Positions 35,120-45,100 of a stretch of DNA of 64,000 nucleotides are shown here, piece after piece (position 1 is the stretch's first letter; each line of letters starts with the position of its first letter). The translations under genes and the position numbers were made by a program. The stretch is from Megamerina dolium (lineage: Eukaryota > Arthropoda > Insecta > Diptera > Megamerinidae). The notes below the pieces were generated by a model. The model saw nothing but the letters and a program-made list of their open reading frames with translations, was not told the DNA's origin and made no database searches. The stretch covers positions 102,131,388-102,195,387 of the forward strand of contig OY978525.1 of NCBI GenBank assembly GCA_963854835.1. The letters run 5' to 3'.

Positions 35120-35460
35120 CTCACAGATGCTTATTGAAGTACTTTATGCTAATATTGTTATTGTTATTGTTATTGTTTTTTTGTTGTTCTGTTTTCATTA
35201 TTCCATGCCATTGCTCGTTGTTTATATACAATCATAATAATATAGTACACACACGCATACACACATACATATGATTATATGCACATACACAATGTCGCAT
35301 ACAATCTGGCCACCAAAGAAGCTCAGTAAGAAGGATAAACGCGCATAAGAGTGCAGTACCTACCCAAATATTCGTATATAGTAGCAATATGCTGCAATAA
35401 CAATAGTAGCAACAACAAAAACAATTACAAACACTGTCACATAAATATATCAATGCACTT

Positions 35461-35493
<33 letters not shown>
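35461..35493. repeat. (GT)n microsatellite
   Basis: About 13 pure GT units following GTGTAT. Confidence 0.92.
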
Positions 35494-35759
35494 GCTGCGT
35501 GCAAAAATATTCATTAAGCAAGTTGTTGCCTCATAACTCAATCGCATGCTACTGCGATACTACGGTGACTATACGAGTAGATACCAGCAGCCGTGCAACG
35601 AAAATATACAAAACTTGCAACGTGATTGCTGCAAGTAGCAATCAGTGCATATGTATGAACATACTACATACGTAAGCACGTTTACCGCATGATGGACTAT
35701 AATAAAAATGAGAAATTTTGTATTTTTTTTTTCTCCTTCTTTATTTTGCATTATTATCT

Positions 35760-35800
35760 TCGTTGTCGTCGTCGTCGTCGTCGTCGTCATCATCATCGTC
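35760..35800. repeat. (GTC/ATC)n microsatellite
   Basis: About eight GTC triplets passing into ATC triplets. Reads as poly-Val on the + strand. Confidence 0.9.
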
Positions 35801-36373
35801 GCTGTTGTCATTTCAGCATCATTTTGTTGGTCATCAATGGATGAATACGTACTATCGTACATGTGTATAGATATGTATATATATACACCACCACTGATGC
35901 CAGCAGTCATGATGACGGGAATGATTGTGCTGGTGATGATAATATTCGTCGCTTAGTTATAGGTAACATGGGGGTAGTGTGGCAGCAACAGAGTAGAGTA
36001 ATTTATGCAAAAAAAAAAAATACTAAAAAAATTGTAAATAAAATATATGCACATATAACATGTAATCGCTGCTATGCAACTCTATAAATAGTCAGTGAGT
36101 TGATTACCACTACGTGTTCATACAGCTACGAGTATTTGCGTATTTGGACACATGTATACTTACGCATGCAATTCATTGAATGAGGTGCGCATGTGCGGCA
36201 ACATATGTTTAACATCTAAATTAGATATTGTTGCTCATAAGTTCGTTTAGTTGCTACTTTTGGTTAGTTATTTTACTTAATTATTCGTCGTTGCAGCCGT
36301 TCATATTGATGCTGTTATTAGTGCAGCAATAGTTGTTATTGTGGTTGTTGTTGTTGTTATAGTCGTTGTAATT

Positions 36374-36374
36374 A

Positions 36375-36416
<42 letters not shown>
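36374..36416. repeat. (ATT)n microsatellite
   Basis: About 14 pure ATT triplets, the longest triplet run in the window. Confidence 0.93.
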
Positions 36417-36674
36417 ATTTTAATAACATAATTAATAATATTCGAGAAAGCAAAAAAACCAGGACTTATAGTCAGCCTAGACCGAATTATTTGCTCGCAG
36501 CTTGATTCAGACGATAAAAACACATCAGGTGGTATATGTAAAATAGTGGCATTTTTACTTTAATTTTTTAAAACAAACTTTTCATTACTAAACATTACTA
36601 TTTGCATATCACATTTGGCTAACTCTCACTTATTTCTAAGGAGTATCAAGACACATTACACAGTGAAGACACCC

Positions 36675-37261
36675 TCTTGGGGGTGAACTAAACTAATCTC
36701 AAACGACAGCATTTTCCCTCGGTAAAAAGAGATCCATAATTCGATTTCGCTCTAAGACGTCACAATTTTTTTTTTTTTTTCTCTGGTTTAAAATTTGGCT
36801 TTTTCGGTCAAAAGTAGAATCATGAAATTTGAAAAATCATATGAAAAATTACATTTTAGATATTTCTTGTCTTCGGAGATTTATATTAAAATTTTCCGAA
36901 GATTATTTTCTTGAAAGATTTCATCCCTCTAACTAACACACCTGTGGATAATTTTGGACCTATTTGTAGAAAAATCCCTAACATATATAACTAAAGCCAA
37001 AAATGACCCATACGGGTAGTAGTTAGAGGGTTAAAATGTTTCAAGCAAATAATCCTCGGAAATTTTTAATATAGATCTCAGAAGACAAGAACTATCCCAA
37101 ATGTAATTTTACATATGATTTTTCAAATTCCATAATTCTACTTTTGACCGAAAAAAAACAAACTTTAAACTACTGTGACGTAATAGTGCAGAAAATTTGC
37201 AGGGCTTTTGTTACTGAAGTCAAATACTATCATTTCAGACTAGTTTGGTTTACCCCCGAGA
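36675..37261. repeat. 587-bp imperfect palindrome (foldback element)
   Basis: Two arms of about 285 bp are inverted copies of each other. The left arm starts CTTGGGGGTGAACTAAACTA and the right arm ends TAGTTTGGTTTACCCCCGAG. Inside, TTCGGTCAAAAGTAGAAT, TTTGAAAAATCATATG, TTCTTGTCTTC and CCCTCTAACTA recur in inverted form all the way to a short centre near 36970. The match is mostly above 80% by eye. No ORF is present. It is probably a foldback/MITE-like transposon. No target duplication could be assigned with confidence. Confidence 0.92.
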
Positions 37262-37304
37262 CAATGATCCTCAAATTGTGTCATAGTGTTATTGAATGAA
37301 ACGG

Positions 37305-37800
37305 ATCAGTGACTTTGTATGGGAGCTATCTTAAATATTTGAACGTGGCTCATCCATTTCCAACGGGATTGTTTCCACCTATGATATTGATCTACGAACT
37401 AAATATGATTGTACTACTTGGAAGATTAGGCATATTATGGCTATTTTAGAGTTTAAAAAATTCCGAGACTTTGTGTGGGAGCTACTCGAAATAAAGGGAT
37501 TCACTTGGAGTTCACTTCTTTCTTGTTAGGTTAGTTTCTAAAAGTTTATGATAGATTCAATATGTTATGGTGAATTAAATTTTAGACAAATTTCATGACT
37601 ATATATGAAAGCTATTGTATATAAAAAACTGGACATGGTTTGAATATTTGCTGTGAGGATATTTCTCACCGTAATATTAATATATATGACACATTATTAG
37701 GTTTTAAATTTTAAGGAAATTCCGTGTCTTTGTGTGCCAGTTCGTTCATTTCCTGTCAGAATAGTTCTTATTAGAATATTATTCTACGTACGGGTTAAAA
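37305..37800. repeat. Degenerate 130-156-bp tandem repeat, about four units
   Basis: The anchor CTTTGTATGGGAGCTA recurs in changed form at 37313, 37469, 37599 and 37728. The segment before each anchor, TTTxAAAxAATTCCxxGA, is also conserved. The CTTTGTATGGGAGCTAT motif is, from general knowledge, common in diverged repeats of fly genomes. The array lies directly beside the 587-bp palindrome. Confidence 0.75.
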
Positions 37801-39112
37801 TTTTTTAATATACCGGCGTGAGCCTCTTTGATTACTTTGTGATCGACTCCACTTCAATAGCATCTGTACACTTTGGATCATCATATGTAACGAATAGATG
37901 TCAGAAGCAAAAATGTACATCGACTATAGTTGCAATGCTGTTCCAAAATATAACTAACTATAGAGGTATTTTTCTATATCTCTGAAGCTTCCTGCATTAC
38001 AGACATCTGACCACAATGAATATACTCTTGCACTTTGCTGCTGGGTAAAATTAAAAAATATATGTAAAAAAAAAAATAATTTTAAAAAAATTAGTTCGTG
38101 TATGATAATTTTGTAAAATTGCATATTCGGTATGTAAATTTGAATAAATTATTAGATTAAAGTTAGGCTGGCTAGACAAGTTATCGTGCTCGATTAGAAC
38201 AACATTGTTTTTGTAAATGAAATATATTTAAAAATTCAATATGTGGACTTCATCTCTGAACGGGTAATCTGGTTGATCTGCAATATATGCTCTACGTGTT
38301 TTTTTTTTTTATTTTTTGTAATCAGGTGCTTATTGCTTTAGTGGATAATTAATATTTTCTCTATTAAATCACAACATTTGATCCAAAAGATTTGCAACCC
38401 TGCAAATTAAAGGCAACTATTTCTTGGAACTTAAAGAGCTTTGGAATGAAAGTGAAGGTCTCACACCACTTTAGGACTATGGTGTAAAACCTAAGTCTCA
38501 TTCATACTACTGAATAGATGTACGAAATTCTTTGTAACTAACTTCAAACGGGCAAAATGCCGCTGTGAAAGACTGATTTCGAAATAATTTTTGTTTCATT
38601 TTTGGCACCTATTTTGTACAACTCTACCGTAAACCCAAAAACGTCTACCAAAATATTATAAACAGAGCAATTTGAGTTGCCTATGACTACAGTTGCATAT
38701 AGCACGGTCGATTGACGATCATACAAAAAGATATCCTATATTTTTGTTAGGATTTCTGGTGTTGATGCATATTTTAAACCTCCTTCAAGTGGGTCGTCTT
38801 CAGGGCTTGTGCCTTAGAAAGCATTACTAGTTTTTCGACTGTGAATTTGGAAGGTGATGACTTCTTCTTATATGTTTCACAAATTGTTTATGAATTTCTT
38901 TTGATTTTTAAAACTTTCAAAACAAAGAATTTTATTACTGGCCGATTATTTATTTGAATCCATAGATCTATGTGTACGTTTTTTACTGAGAATAATATAT
39001 ATACGCAGCGGTTACTGACTGTCATACAGACGTGAAAATATGATAAATTTTATGTATGTCTGTGGAAGTAAACACCCTCCGAAATTAAATTTAATGCGGG
39101 TATGTAATTTAT
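37801..39112. other. Non-coding AT-rich DNA
   Basis: No gene or known element is recognised. Confidence 0.5.
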
Positions 39113-39424
39113 GGAGGGTGCCGTAGCTAAGTGGTTAGTGTATTGGGTTTCTGATCTGTAGGTCGTGGGTTCAATTCCCGATTGAAGCATAAATTTAATA
39201 TCGAAAAGTTTTTTCCTTCGAACGATGCCCACCTGTGCCATGGAAAAGCTTCTAAAAGAACTCTGTGACAAACCTCAGAAAAAGTGATGTCACAACGGTT
39301 CTGTCATTCGAAACCGGCCAAAATAAGTGCAAATACTGTCTAAAATTTAATTCGCACAAGAGTACTTGGAGAAAAGCTCTGCCAAAGAGCCCTTCGGGTC
39401 TTATAAGTACCACATATTTATTAA
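39113..39424 (+). mobile_element. tRNA-derived SINE with a mariner in its tail
   Basis: Starts GGAGGGTGCCGTAGCTAAG. The box A-like word TAGCTAAGTGG carries one change from the full copy and box B is GGTTCAATTCC. The body lacks about 38 bp (the GGCAAGCAATTGGCAATTC region). The 3' tail TACCACATATTTATTAA is interrupted at 39425 by a rosa mariner. The tail resumes after it as TTATTTTTTT (40734 on), so this SINE predates the mariner insertion. Confidence 0.92.
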
Positions 39425-39426
39425 TA

Positions 39427-40731
39427 AAGGGTTATCCATTTTGCGGTTTCAAAAGTAAATGTAAATAAAACACATATAAAATATTTTATATCATGATATT
39501 TCTTTTTTATTATAAAGTTTGAACGTTGGCATTATGTGTGAAATACTACATCATTTAAATGACCACCACGCGAATTGTTGCAAACATCGATTCTTTTGAG
39601 GTAATTTTCGACCACTTTTTGACACATATTGGGCCGTATCTCAGCCATAACGTGACGAATGTTGGATTTTAGGTGTTCAGGAGTTAAAGGTTTATCTGCA
39701 TAAACACGGTCTTTCGCGTAGCCCCACAAAAAAAAGTCAAGCGGTGTCAAATCGCATGATCTTGGTGGCCACTTGATATCGCCACGACGAGAAATTACGC
39801 GGCCAGAAAATTTCTCTTGCAATAAAGCCATATTCGCTCGAGTTGTGTGGCATGTGGCACCGTCTTGTTGAAAATACATATTCTCTAAGTCGTATTCTTC
39901 AATAGCAGGCAAAAAAAGTAGGTTATCATATGACCATAACGCTCCGAATTGACGGTGATAGTCGTTCCATCGTCGTTTTCGAAGAAGTAAGGTCCAATCA
40001 CACCTCCGGACCAAAGAGCGCACCAAGCAGTGACTTTTTGTGGATGTAGTGGCCTCTCTTCAATTACTTGAGGATTCTCAGAACCCCAAAATACGACAAT
40101 TTTGTTTGTTAACATACCCACCGAGTGAGAAATGTGCTTCGTCGCTGAAGAAAATTTTGTTCGAAAAATCGCAGTCCACCGCCTGTTGTTCAAGCACCCA
40201 TTCGACGTATCTACGACGTTGTGAATGGTCAGCTGGCTTCAGTTGTTGTGTGAGCTGGATTTTATATGGCTGTAGGTGTAGATCCAAATGCAAAATACGC
40301 CATAATGTGCCGTAAGACAGTCCTAATTCTTGAGAACGACGAGGAATCGACACATTGGGGTCTTCGGCAACACTTTCACTTACAGCAGCGATATTTTCGG
40401 TGGTACGAGCGAAACGATGATGCACAGGCCTTACAATATCTGTAACCGATCCAGTCTCTTCATATTTCTTCACAATTTTGCCAATTGCTTGCGTAGTTGG
40501 AAGATTATGTAAACCATAATTTCCTCTTAAAGCACGATATGTGGCTGTATCAGAATCACCATTTTTGTAGTAGGTTTTTACAATTTTAATGCGTTGTGCG
40601 ATAGTTAAGCGATCCATTTTCGCAAATGTCAGACTTTGAACTGAAAAAGAAAGGAATTGTTTTAACAACTCAGTTTGACAGATGTCGAATTCTAGCCCTA
40701 TACTTTTGAAACCGCGAAATGGATAACCCTT
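39427..40731 (-). mobile_element. rosa-type (DD41D) mariner, copy 1, 1305 bp
   Basis: The element is bounded by ~28-bp TIRs (left AAGGGTTATCCATTTTGCGG, right the inverted form with one mismatch) and a TA duplication (39425-39426 and 40732-40733). It is the same length as copy 2 at 45101-46405 and nearly identical to it by eye. Its transposase frame is broken by two single-base indels, so it is non-autonomous but probably still has functional ends. Confidence 0.96.
39532..40617 (-). pseudogene. rosa-type transposase, frameshifted
   Basis: Compared with the intact copy at 45206-46291, one base is lost near 39911-39920 (an A-run reads …GGCAAAAAAAGTAGG instead of …GGCAAAAAACAGTCGG). One base is gained near 40084-40092 (CCCCAAAATACG instead of CCCCAAATACG). 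The two shifts split the frame into three overlapping ORFs. Blocks with SDEAHFSLGG, FQQDGATCHTT and CDLTPLDFFLWG are all still present, but not in one frame. Intact start context MDRLTIAQRIKIV near 40615. Confidence 0.93.
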
Positions 40732-40739
40732 TATTATTT

Positions 40740-40857
40740 TTTTGTCAATTTGAAAACATACAAGTCCATGGAGCTCTGTAAAAATATGCCATCAGTTCAG
40801 AAATTTTATGCTTCTTTTATGAATTTTCCATCCTCTGAAGGAAATTTGAAATGACCT
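40740..40857. other. SINE tail remnant and spacer
   Basis: T-rich continuation of the SINE tail after the mariner, followed by unique AT-rich sequence. Confidence 0.5.
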
Positions 40858-41134
40858 GTCTCATTGTTTTCTCCAACGAATTCTAGATTGCAAAATTGCA
40901 AATTTGGAGTGCAATTTGCAATTTTGCTTATTAATGTATCCGTTTACATGAAAATGTGTAAAGATTTTATAAAACGGTCTTCCAACACTCAATGGAATAA
41001 TTTGTCTCATTGTTTTCTCCAACGAATTTCAGATTGCTAAATTGCAATTTTTTTGGTACAATTTGCAATTTTGCTTATTAACGTAAAGATTTGTAAAGAT
41101 TTTTTAAAACAGTGTTCCAACACTCAATTGCCAT
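40858..41134. repeat. 146-bp tandem duplication
   Basis: Two adjacent units start with GTCTCATTGTTTTCTCCAAC (40858 and 41004). Both contain CAATTTGCAATTTTGCTTAT and TTCCAACACTCAAT. The second has a short deletion. Inside each unit, TTGCAATTT/AAATTGCAA words are internally symmetric. Confidence 0.9.
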
Positions 41135-43109
41135 TATACGATTGTACATAAGTTCCTGAGTGAATTCAATTTCGTACGTGTTCGACGATATGTTTCTTGT
41201 GGTACTTCAAGAATGTTTCCATTAATTGGCACAGACAGAAATAGTAAAAAAATAGTTTCTGAACCTGCTGAAGGAATAGCTATGGTTTTTAATGAATATA
41301 TTTTTTGAATAATCGTAATTTTTACAAAAAACTTGAATAATATTTTGGTCTTTGTCAAATTCATCATCACACTAAATTTTCAAAAGTCTGTAAATGACAG
41401 TTGTCTGAAAGAAAACGCATTAATAAGTCAGAATTAGCTGCTGTCAAAAACCTGCATTAGCATGGCATCACTCGATGCATATGCATTAACCGATTGTGTT
41501 TAATTAAATCCTCTCACCTTGCACTTTATGTGCAACATCGGACACCTTCACATCAACAACAGCAACCACAATATGAAATAAATAACAAAAATCCCTTTGC
41601 ATGCTCATTGATTACTCAACAAAAAAATTAAAATTGAAAACACCAATTGACACTTTTCACAGTATGTTTGTGTTTGTCTATATATTTATGTGATTGGAAT
41701 ATAACACTCATAATGCAACAAATTCAATAAATAAAATGAAAGAAAGAAATGAAAAATGTATTAAAATAAAAAAAAAAGAGAAAAACCACATGCTACCACT
41801 AAACACACACGCACACCCATATCAAATGGTGCAGTGTCAATGTCAATTTTGTTTTTAAACATTTGTGGCAGCAACAGCAACACAACCACAGTCACAACAA
41901 CCATTGGTGACGATGTTGACAACGATGCAGACAACGAAATCAAGTTAAGAAAAGAAATTTCCAAATGAATAGTACACAAATGAATAAACCAACAAAAAAC
42001 AAAATTAAAAAATAATAATAATAAAAATACAACAAATACTTAAAAGAAAAGAAACAGCAGAATGGAATGGAAAATTAAATTGAAATTCAACTTGAAGATG
42101 CTGTTAAATTGAACACAAGATTGCACTCAACACACACACACACACACACAGCACAGCAACAATTCCAATTGAATATTTGTTTGCACTAACAACAACAACA
42201 ACAACAATAGCAACAACCATGAAGAGTACACAGAGCTATTGCAGCAGCAGCAGCAGCAGTGGCAGCAGCAGGAACAGCAATTACAGTGGTAGTTGTGGTT
42301 AGTGATAATGAAGATGATGACAGCAACAGCAGCGGTAGCAGTCATAGTGTCAGTGGTGAAGCATCGTTGGATGGCATTATTGTTACTACGTACCAATTGC
42401 TGATTCTTCTATTGTACCGTACATACAGTGGATGCTACGGATGATGATGATAGTAATGCTTGTCATATGTATGTATTTACCCATATATTTATTTGTAATA
42501 GCATGATGAACATGATATTTATTTGTATACATACAACCGACTAACCGACTGAACCAAACAACGTATCAACCAAACAACTGTACACTGCACACCACTGCAT
42601 CACGTACAACTAACCAGTGACATTGGTTTGTCAGTTGGATGACAATGAACTAAGTTTACTCATTCATTTAACGGTCTAATGGCATGCAGCTTAATGCTCA
42701 ATATATGTATTGTATTTATGTACGAATGCATATATACTGCATATATACTTGCTAGGGAAAATAACTTCCAAAAACCACAAGTATATATTCAGATCTAGTT
42801 ATGTACAAATATGGAGTAATTATTGTGGATATTTTTGTGGAAAAGATGCTTAATTCATATTTCACAATATATTGTAAGAAAAAATAAATTGATAAAATTG
42901 TTTTTACGAACTAGTTCAGCAATAGTGCTTATATAACAAAGGTATGTATACTTAGACTAGTTCTTCAAAACAAAATTAATTAAGTGATTTCTTTACTTTT
43001 ATTTCCAAATTAACGTACTTCTTAATTGTAATATTATTTGTAACTAGTTACTCGATATAATCATCACAAAATCACACTTTATTTTATTAAACTTTTTCTA
43101 CTAATTTAA
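41135..43109. other. Non-coding DNA with CA, AAC and CAG repeats
   Basis: No gene is supported. Repeats include CA (42130-42150), AAC (42187-42208) and CAG (42240-42271). ORFs translating these (poly-Cys, poly-Leu, poly-Ser) are artefacts. Confidence 0.6.
42240..42271. repeat. (CAG)n microsatellite
   Basis: GCAGCAGCAGCAGCAGCAG followed by GGCAGCAGCAGG. No flanking coding sequence supports a polyglutamine gene. Confidence 0.88.
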
Positions 43110-44110
43110 ACGTAGGGACGGTCACAGTTCAGTTGGTTTTTTTTCACAACGTGTCAGGTTATGTTATACATATGCCTATAGAAGTTTCGGGGATATTCAT
43201 TAGGATACCTATTGTATGGGTTGAACTTCCATAATTCCGTCATCCCCATGGTTCTGAAGCCTTGGTGAAATTTTGGTTGCATTTTGACCGCATATGATAG
43301 TTGCTTGAGTCCGTCAAAGAAGCTCCTATCAATATATTTCGTACTCCTTCGCTGAAAACCTGGGCAGCTGCAGAGTAAATGTTTCACAGTTTCCTTCTTC
43401 GCCTCATTGACATAATTACTGTGGAAGCCACTGTAATGAGCACCGTATCTAACCTAATTTTATTCTATGATGAAGTATCCCATCAGAGCTAGTGTAATAG
43501 CTCGGAAATCTGCAAGCAAAATATCAAAATTTTATAAAATATAAAAGTTAATAAATGTTGATTAGGGCATTCAATTGCTATTTGTTTTCCATTCCAATCT
43601 GTCTGGAATGATTGTGGAGAAGCGCCTACGAAAACGTAGTTCTTGAGGCATGGAATCAGAGTTAGAACATATTTCTATGTTGAACTTGAACTGAGTGGTG
43701 AACCGTGAAAGAGGGTTATGTGAATGGCACTGATTGCTGCTGATTATTGAACGTGAATGTTCAACGGTAGGAATCCTATTAGAGCTTCTAGTGCAGCCGT
43801 GGGACAAGACATCACAGCCGCAGTTAGAGATAGACACGCTAATCTTTGAAGTTTATTGCATTCATGGATTGTTGATATTTTGGTAACTTTTGGCCGCCAT
43901 ACCACGGCAGCGTAAGTAACAATTGGCTTCGCCATGATGGTGTACATCCAGAAAACTATTTTCGGTGATAGACCCAATGTTTTGCCCAAAAATGGTTCAC
44001 AAGTCCACATAACTATAGTCTCCTTATTTAATAGTGTAGCTTAGGTGGGAATTCCAATTCAGTCTTCTGTCCAGAATGATGCGTAGATGATTGAAAAGTT
44101 AGTTGGGGTA
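43110..44110 (-). mobile_element. I-group LINE 3' relic
   Basis: The minus strand carries the region after the reverse transcriptase of an I/LOA/Jockey-type non-LTR element. LRIILDRRLNWNSHLSYTIK is followed by LGKTLGLSPKIVFWMYTIMA and KPIVTYAAVVWRPKVTK, then QRLACLSLTAAVMSCPTAAL. Further down, frameshifted, come remnants of RNase H and a knuckle region ETVKHLLCSCPGFQRRS. Several stops and frame changes show it is dead. The RT catalytic core lies beyond the preserved part. Confidence 0.82.
43744..44100 (-). pseudogene. LINE RT C-terminal ('connection') fragment
   Basis: The best-preserved coding stretch of the 43-44 kb LINE. The GLSPKxVxWxYT…PIVTYxxxVWxPKV…QRLAC…CPTAALE order is a strong family signature of the segment after the RT fingers/palm/thumb in I-group LINEs. 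The frame breaks upstream (after SYTIK) and downstream (after PLNIHVQ). Confidence 0.85.
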
Positions 44111-44139
44111 ACATATCGTTTGATAATATCAGCTTTTTA

Positions 44140-44500
44140 TACCCACCATGAGTGCTGGGTATATCTATTTCGGTGAGATATTTGTCACTGCTTAAAGGGA
44201 ACTTCGAAAATATTGCACGAGATAATATGTATATAGTGTCGCCTAAATAATTGACTTAGCAAAGAATCTGAGCGACGAACTGTCTCTCACCTGGCTGACT
44301 TCAACAACAAACTTGAATAAATATGAACCTATCCATCTCTTCATCCGCCCATTCTTGAAGGAAACTGCAAAGATATAAAAAATTATACATATTCTTGATC
44401 ATCGTCGCCTAAATAGTGGACTTAACGATCTATCCGTCCAACGGGCTGTCTCTCAACTGACTGCTTTCCGCAAGAACTTGAACAAATATAGAGCTATTTA
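44140..44500. repeat. Diverged ~166-bp tandem repeat, two units
   Basis: GTCGCCTAAATA recurs at 44238 and 44404, each followed by a CTGTCTCTCA word and GAACTTGAACAAATAT-like sequence. The block begins TTTTTATACCCACCATGAG and includes ATATTCTTGATCATCGTC. From general knowledge these resemble a repeat widespread in fly introns; I cannot name it with certainty. Confidence 0.6.
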
Positions 44501-44744
44501 AGGGTAATTCGGCATAGGTGACTCATCGTCTAAAGGTACGGACGAAACAAACAATGGACAAGATCGGTCAATGGCCACATCCACACGAAGCAGTAAAATG
44601 GAATAATCTCAAAAATCTAGAAGAGCCATCTAGAAGAGCAATATTTCACATGTTTGTCTAATATTTTTTCAAGAAATGGTACAGCCACGCCAACTGTTTC
44701 TAGTAGATCCCATACAAAGTGCCTGAATTAAAAAAAAAAAATTA

Positions 44745-45040
44745 AATCGGTGTAACGTCTATCGTGCAGGGTGCAGGTTCTGCAGGGAAGAGAACGAGAC
44801 CGCGCAACATGTGATAGGAACTTGTACCGCACTGATGAATAAGAGAAGGAAATACCTGGGAGATTTCATCATACCCGTGGATGAACTTAGACTCTGTGAA
44901 GTAGGACCAACACTAAAATTCATCGAGGGAACTGGACTAAGAGACACACTCTAGCTCCGCGAAGGGGCACAATAGATCTTATAGGTCGCGGTGCAACATC
45001 CCCCCAACGATAATAATAAAATAATTATAATTGACTTGAT
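44745..45040 (+). mobile_element. I-group LINE 3' end, AATAAT tail
   Basis: The + strand encodes a Cys-His knuckle CRFCREENETAQHVIGTC and the polyprotein C-terminus (FIEGTGLRDTL-stop). A short 3' UTR (GGTCGCGGTGCAACATCC) and an ATAATAATAAA tail follow. The 62-codon ORF on the other strand is a shadow. The same family end occurs at 62040-62483. (TAA)-type tails are typical of I-element-like LINEs. Heavily 5'-truncated; no clear TSD. Confidence 0.85.
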
Positions 45041-45100
45041 TAATATTGTAGTCGAAAATAAAAAGGCATGAAATCAGCAATCTACGTCCACTTCTTAATA

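Larger units (their letters stand above)
34331..36674. other. Microsatellite-dense non-coding DNA
   Basis: No gene is supported. It holds (CT)n (35082-35117), (TTGTTA)n (about 35150-35185), (GT)n (35461-35493), (GTC)n (35760-35795), (CAT) runs and a long (ATT)n (36374-36416). The many short ORFs here are translations of these repeats. Confidence 0.65.

Noticed and set aside
35040..36416. CRISPR-like or regulatory array in the dense repeats
   Set aside because: The repeats are plain di- and trinucleotide runs with no spacer structure; this is eukaryotic DNA.
42130..42444. Possible polyglutamine or Ser-rich gene at the CAG/AAC repeats
   Set aside because: The repeats are not embedded in a longer frame with normal codon use, and the frames differ on each side of the repeat.
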